DNA of 64,000 nucleotides from Acuticoccus kalidii (lineage in GTDB: Bacteria; Pseudomonadota; Alphaproteobacteria; Rhizobiales; Amorphaceae), in the NCBI RefSeq assembly GCF_021556395.1, contig NZ_JAKGCS010000036.1, positions 434,001-498,000 on the forward strand, read 5' to 3'. The position numbers and the translations under genes are program-made. The notes under the pieces were generated by a model, which saw nothing but the letters and a program-made list of their open reading frames with translations, had not been told where the DNA came from and ran no database searches. Positions 62,159-64,000 of this stretch are shown here, in pieces (the first letter of the stretch is position 1; each line of letters begins with the position of its first letter).

Positions 62159-63493
62159 ATGACCGAAAAGAATCTCGTTCCTGCCGACCCCGATGAGCGT
62201 CGTGCCGCGGCACGGCGTGCGCGTATGGAGCGGCGCCAGCGCGCTCTCGCGGAGCGGAGCAGCAATCCGGTCGATCTCGCCGATGACGGCGAGACCCAAC
62301 CGGAGGCGCGGCGTCAGCCGACATTGGTCAGCCCCGATTCCTTCGTGCTGCCGCCACGGGCGCAGATGGAGAAGGCGTCGTCGCGGTTCAGCCGCTTCCT
62401 TTCACTGACCTTTTTCCTTTTCGTCCTGTTGCCGACGATCGTCGCGGGGCTCTTCTACGCGTTCTTCGCGAGCGATCAGTTCGCGACCTACAGCTCCTTC
62501 GCCGTCCGCGGCAATTCCTCGTCGAGCTCGTCGATGGATCTCGGCGGGTTGTTCTCGATGGGGATGGGCGCGGCCGATTCAGAGACGTCGGACAGCTTCA
62601 TCCTGCAGGAGTTTGTGCAATCGCGCGAAATGGTCGAGGCGCTGATCTCCGAGGCGAACTTCCTCGAAATTTACAGCCGTCCCTCGATCGACCCGTATTA
62701 TCGGCTGGACCCGAGCGTCAGCATCGAGGACGTGGTCGACTATTGGCAGATGATGAGCGCGGTCGATTTCGACGTCGACACCGGGATCATCTCGCTCACC
62801 ATCCGCGCCTTCCGGCCGGCCGATGCCGAGCAGATCACCAACAAGGTGATCGAAAAGTCCGAGGCCCTCGTCAACGATCTGTCGATGCGCGCCCGAAATG
62901 ACAGCGTGAAGACGGCGCAGCGCGAGGTCTCCCTCGCCGAGGCGCGTTATGCGGAGGCCCGCAAGTCCGTCGCCGCCTATCGGGGCGAGGAGCAGGAAAT
63001 CGACCCGACGGCGACCGCGGTCGCGCAACAGTCGGTCGTCACCGAGCTTCAGGGCCAGGTCGCACAGCGCGAGATGGAGCTCAGCGCGCTCCTCACGACG
63101 ATGAGCGACAATTCCCCGCGCGTCGTCTATGTCCGCAACCAGCTCGACGCCCTCCACCGGCAGATCACCGCCGAGCGCGAGCGTCTCGCCACCGCCCAAG
63201 AGGGGCAGGATCAGCCCGTTCTGACCGAGCGACTGTCCCGCTATGAGGAGCTTCTCGCCGAGCGTGAGTTTGCCGAGAAGGCCTATATCTCGACCCTCGC
63301 GACCCTCGAAGGGGCGCGCGTGGAGGCGTTGAAGCAGCAGCGTTATCTGGCCGTCTTCGTCCGCGGGTCCGCGCCGGAATCGTCGCAATTCCCGGAAGGG
63401 ATCCGCTGGTCGCTGATCCTGTTCGGAACGCTCCTGCTGATCTGGGGCGTCGTCGCTCTGGTGTCCGCCGCGATCCGCGACCGCGTCGTCTGA
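62159..63493 (+). CDS. Capsule polysaccharide export inner-membrane protein, KpsE/RkpR-like
   Basis: The 444-residue protein has an Arg-rich cytosolic N-terminus and a first membrane helix (FLSLTFFLFVLLPTIVAGLF at about 80-100). A periplasmic region with coiled-coil segments (about 240-380) and a second helix near the C-terminus (SLILFGTLLLIWGVVALVSA) follow. The DSFILQEFVQSREM segment is typical of the BexC/KpsE group. It bridges the inner-membrane ABC transporter and the outer-membrane pore. Confidence 0.88.
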   Translation: MTEKNLVPADPDERRAAARRARMERRQRALAERSSNPVDLADDGETQPEARRQPTLVSPDSFVLPPRAQMEKASSRFSRFLSLTFFLFVLLPTIVAGLFYAFFASDQFATYSSFAVRGNSSSSSSMDLGGLFSMGMGAADSETSDSFILQEFVQSREMVEALISEANFLEIYSRPSIDPYYRLDPSVSIEDVVDYWQMMSAVDFDVDTGIISLTIRAFRPADAEQITNKVIEKSEALVNDLSMRARNDSVKTAQREVSLAEARYAEARKSVAAYRGEEQEIDPTATAVAQQSVVTELQGQVAQREMELSALLTTMSDNSPRVVYVRNQLDALHRQITAERERLATAQEGQDQPVLTERLSRYEELLAEREFAEKAYISTLATLEGARVEALKQQRYLAVFVRGSAPESSQFPEGIRWSLILFGTLLLIWGVVALVSAAIRDRVV

Positions 63494-63826
63494 CCCCCGC
63501 GCGGGCTCTGCCCACGCGAATATGCCGATCCGAGACAGGCGGGAGCGATCTCGCCTGTCTCTTGCGTTTGGGGGACGGCGCGCGACGGCCGGTTCGCCAT
63601 TTTGGGTCGTCGGCGTGTGCCTGCGATGTCCCGCGCGGCGCGGTGCAGCGCGCAAGAAATAAACGCGCCACGCAAATCTCTTAAAATTTAATTATCCGTG
63701 ATACGGCTTGTGGCGGATGTGCAACGGCTTCTGCCGCATTGACCTTTCCTGAACAATCCACGGTGCATTTCGCGAAAACTCGGTGTTATGCCGGATCGGT
63801 AGTGAGTTCGGGGTGAGGAACGCGGG
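63494..63826. promoter_or_regulatory. Region upstream of the wza-like gene with a terminator-like hairpin
   Basis: A perfect 10-bp stem (GAGACAGGCG 63532-63541, CGCCTGTCTC 63552-63561) ends the kpsE transcript region, followed by only a weak T-rich stretch. An AT-rich block (about 63675-63700) and a TTGACC near 63740 follow and may be the promoter of the next gene. No coding frame is convincing. Confidence 0.5.
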
Positions 63827-64000
63827 ATGCTGAAAAAGGGGCTGGCAGCAGCAATTGCCTTGACCCTAGCCGGATGCGGAGGCGGCTTGCCTGCGGCCGG
63901 CCCGACCTCGAGCAGCATCGTTCAGGCCGAACGTGACGACCCGAAGCCGTCCTTCATCGTCGTCAAAATCAACGAGCACGTCACGAATGTCGTCGGCCAG
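63827..64000 (+). CDS. Polysaccharide export lipoprotein (Wza/KpsD-like), N-terminal part (runs off right edge)
   Basis: Fifty-eight codons are present. The product starts MLKKGLAAAIALTLAGC, with the lipobox LAGC, followed by a Gly-rich linker and DPKPSFIVVKINEHV. GAGGAA precedes the ATG. Position after the KpsE-like gene and the lipoprotein start point to the outer-membrane polysaccharide export pore family. The Poly_export domain itself lies beyond the window, so this is an inference from context. Confidence 0.65.
   Translation, partial: MLKKGLAAAIALTLAGCGGGLPAAGPTSSSIVQAERDDPKPSFIVVKINEHVTNVVGQ

Overview
The window looks like a chromosomal segment of an alphaproteobacterium, most likely Hyphomicrobiales (rhizobial order) or a close relative. 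The DNA is strongly GC-rich and densely coded on both strands. The clues are a Brucella Omp10-like lipoprotein, an IalB family protein, an ATP12 chaperone, the ispH-thrB-rnhA order, a two-gene GcvP, and a rimP-nusA-ylxR-infB-rbfA-truB-rpsO-pnp block. The genus cannot be fixed from sequence alone. I saw no tRNA, rRNA, prophage, transposase gene or CRISPR array. The content is mostly core chromosome with catabolic and transport operons, plus the start of a capsule export locus at the right edge.

Layout. Positions 1-9.0 kb hold a truncated DapA-superfamily lyase, a class III aminotransferase, an AhpD-like protein, a LysR/DoxX pair divergent from a ring-cleaving dioxygenase, an IalB protein, a membrane diguanylate cyclase and an orphan oligopeptide-type binding protein. 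Positions 9.4-13.9 kb are an apparent operon of an acetylpolyamine/histone deacetylase-like amidohydrolase followed by pyrK-pyrD-pyrC-pyrE. Positions 14.3-20.0 kb (minus strand) hold bolA, yraN, a D,D-carboxypeptidase, rnhA, thrB and ispH. Positions 20.7-25.9 kb are the glycine cleavage operon behind a tandem glycine riboswitch, with a NUDIX gene inserted between gcvH and gcvPA. Positions 26-28.6 kb hold an SDR, a PNPOx-like flavoprotein, a glutathione peroxidase and rppH.

Positions 28.7-39.8 kb are the translation and RNA-decay block. Its pnp leader contains a nine-unit array of 26-bp hairpin repeats. Positions 40-45.6 kb hold envelope and periplasmic genes: a peptidoglycan-binding TPR/Sel1 protein, Omp10, a copper chaperone pair and a polysaccharide deacetylase lipoprotein, followed by a TIM-barrel isomerase. 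Positions 45.8-50.7 kb (minus) hold a degenerate GGDEF-EAL protein, pccB, ATP12 and a HAD phosphatase. A very large imperfect inverted repeat follows at 50.85-50.99 kb. Positions 51-60.97 kb hold part of a phenylacetate pathway (paaG-paaI-paaK divergent from paaN) and a branched-chain amino acid type ABC transporter (binding protein, LivH, LivM, LivG, LivF) with a ketopantoate reductase-like gene embedded. Positions 61.3 kb to the end hold a KpsT-like ATPase lacking most ABC catalytic motifs, a KpsE/RkpR-like protein and the first 58 codons of a Wza-like export lipoprotein.

The least explained signals are the 26-bp hairpin array in the pnp leader, the giant inverted repeat near 50.9 kb, the missing canonical start codon of ylxR, the degenerate capsule ATPase, and several dyads in divergent promoter regions that look like operators.
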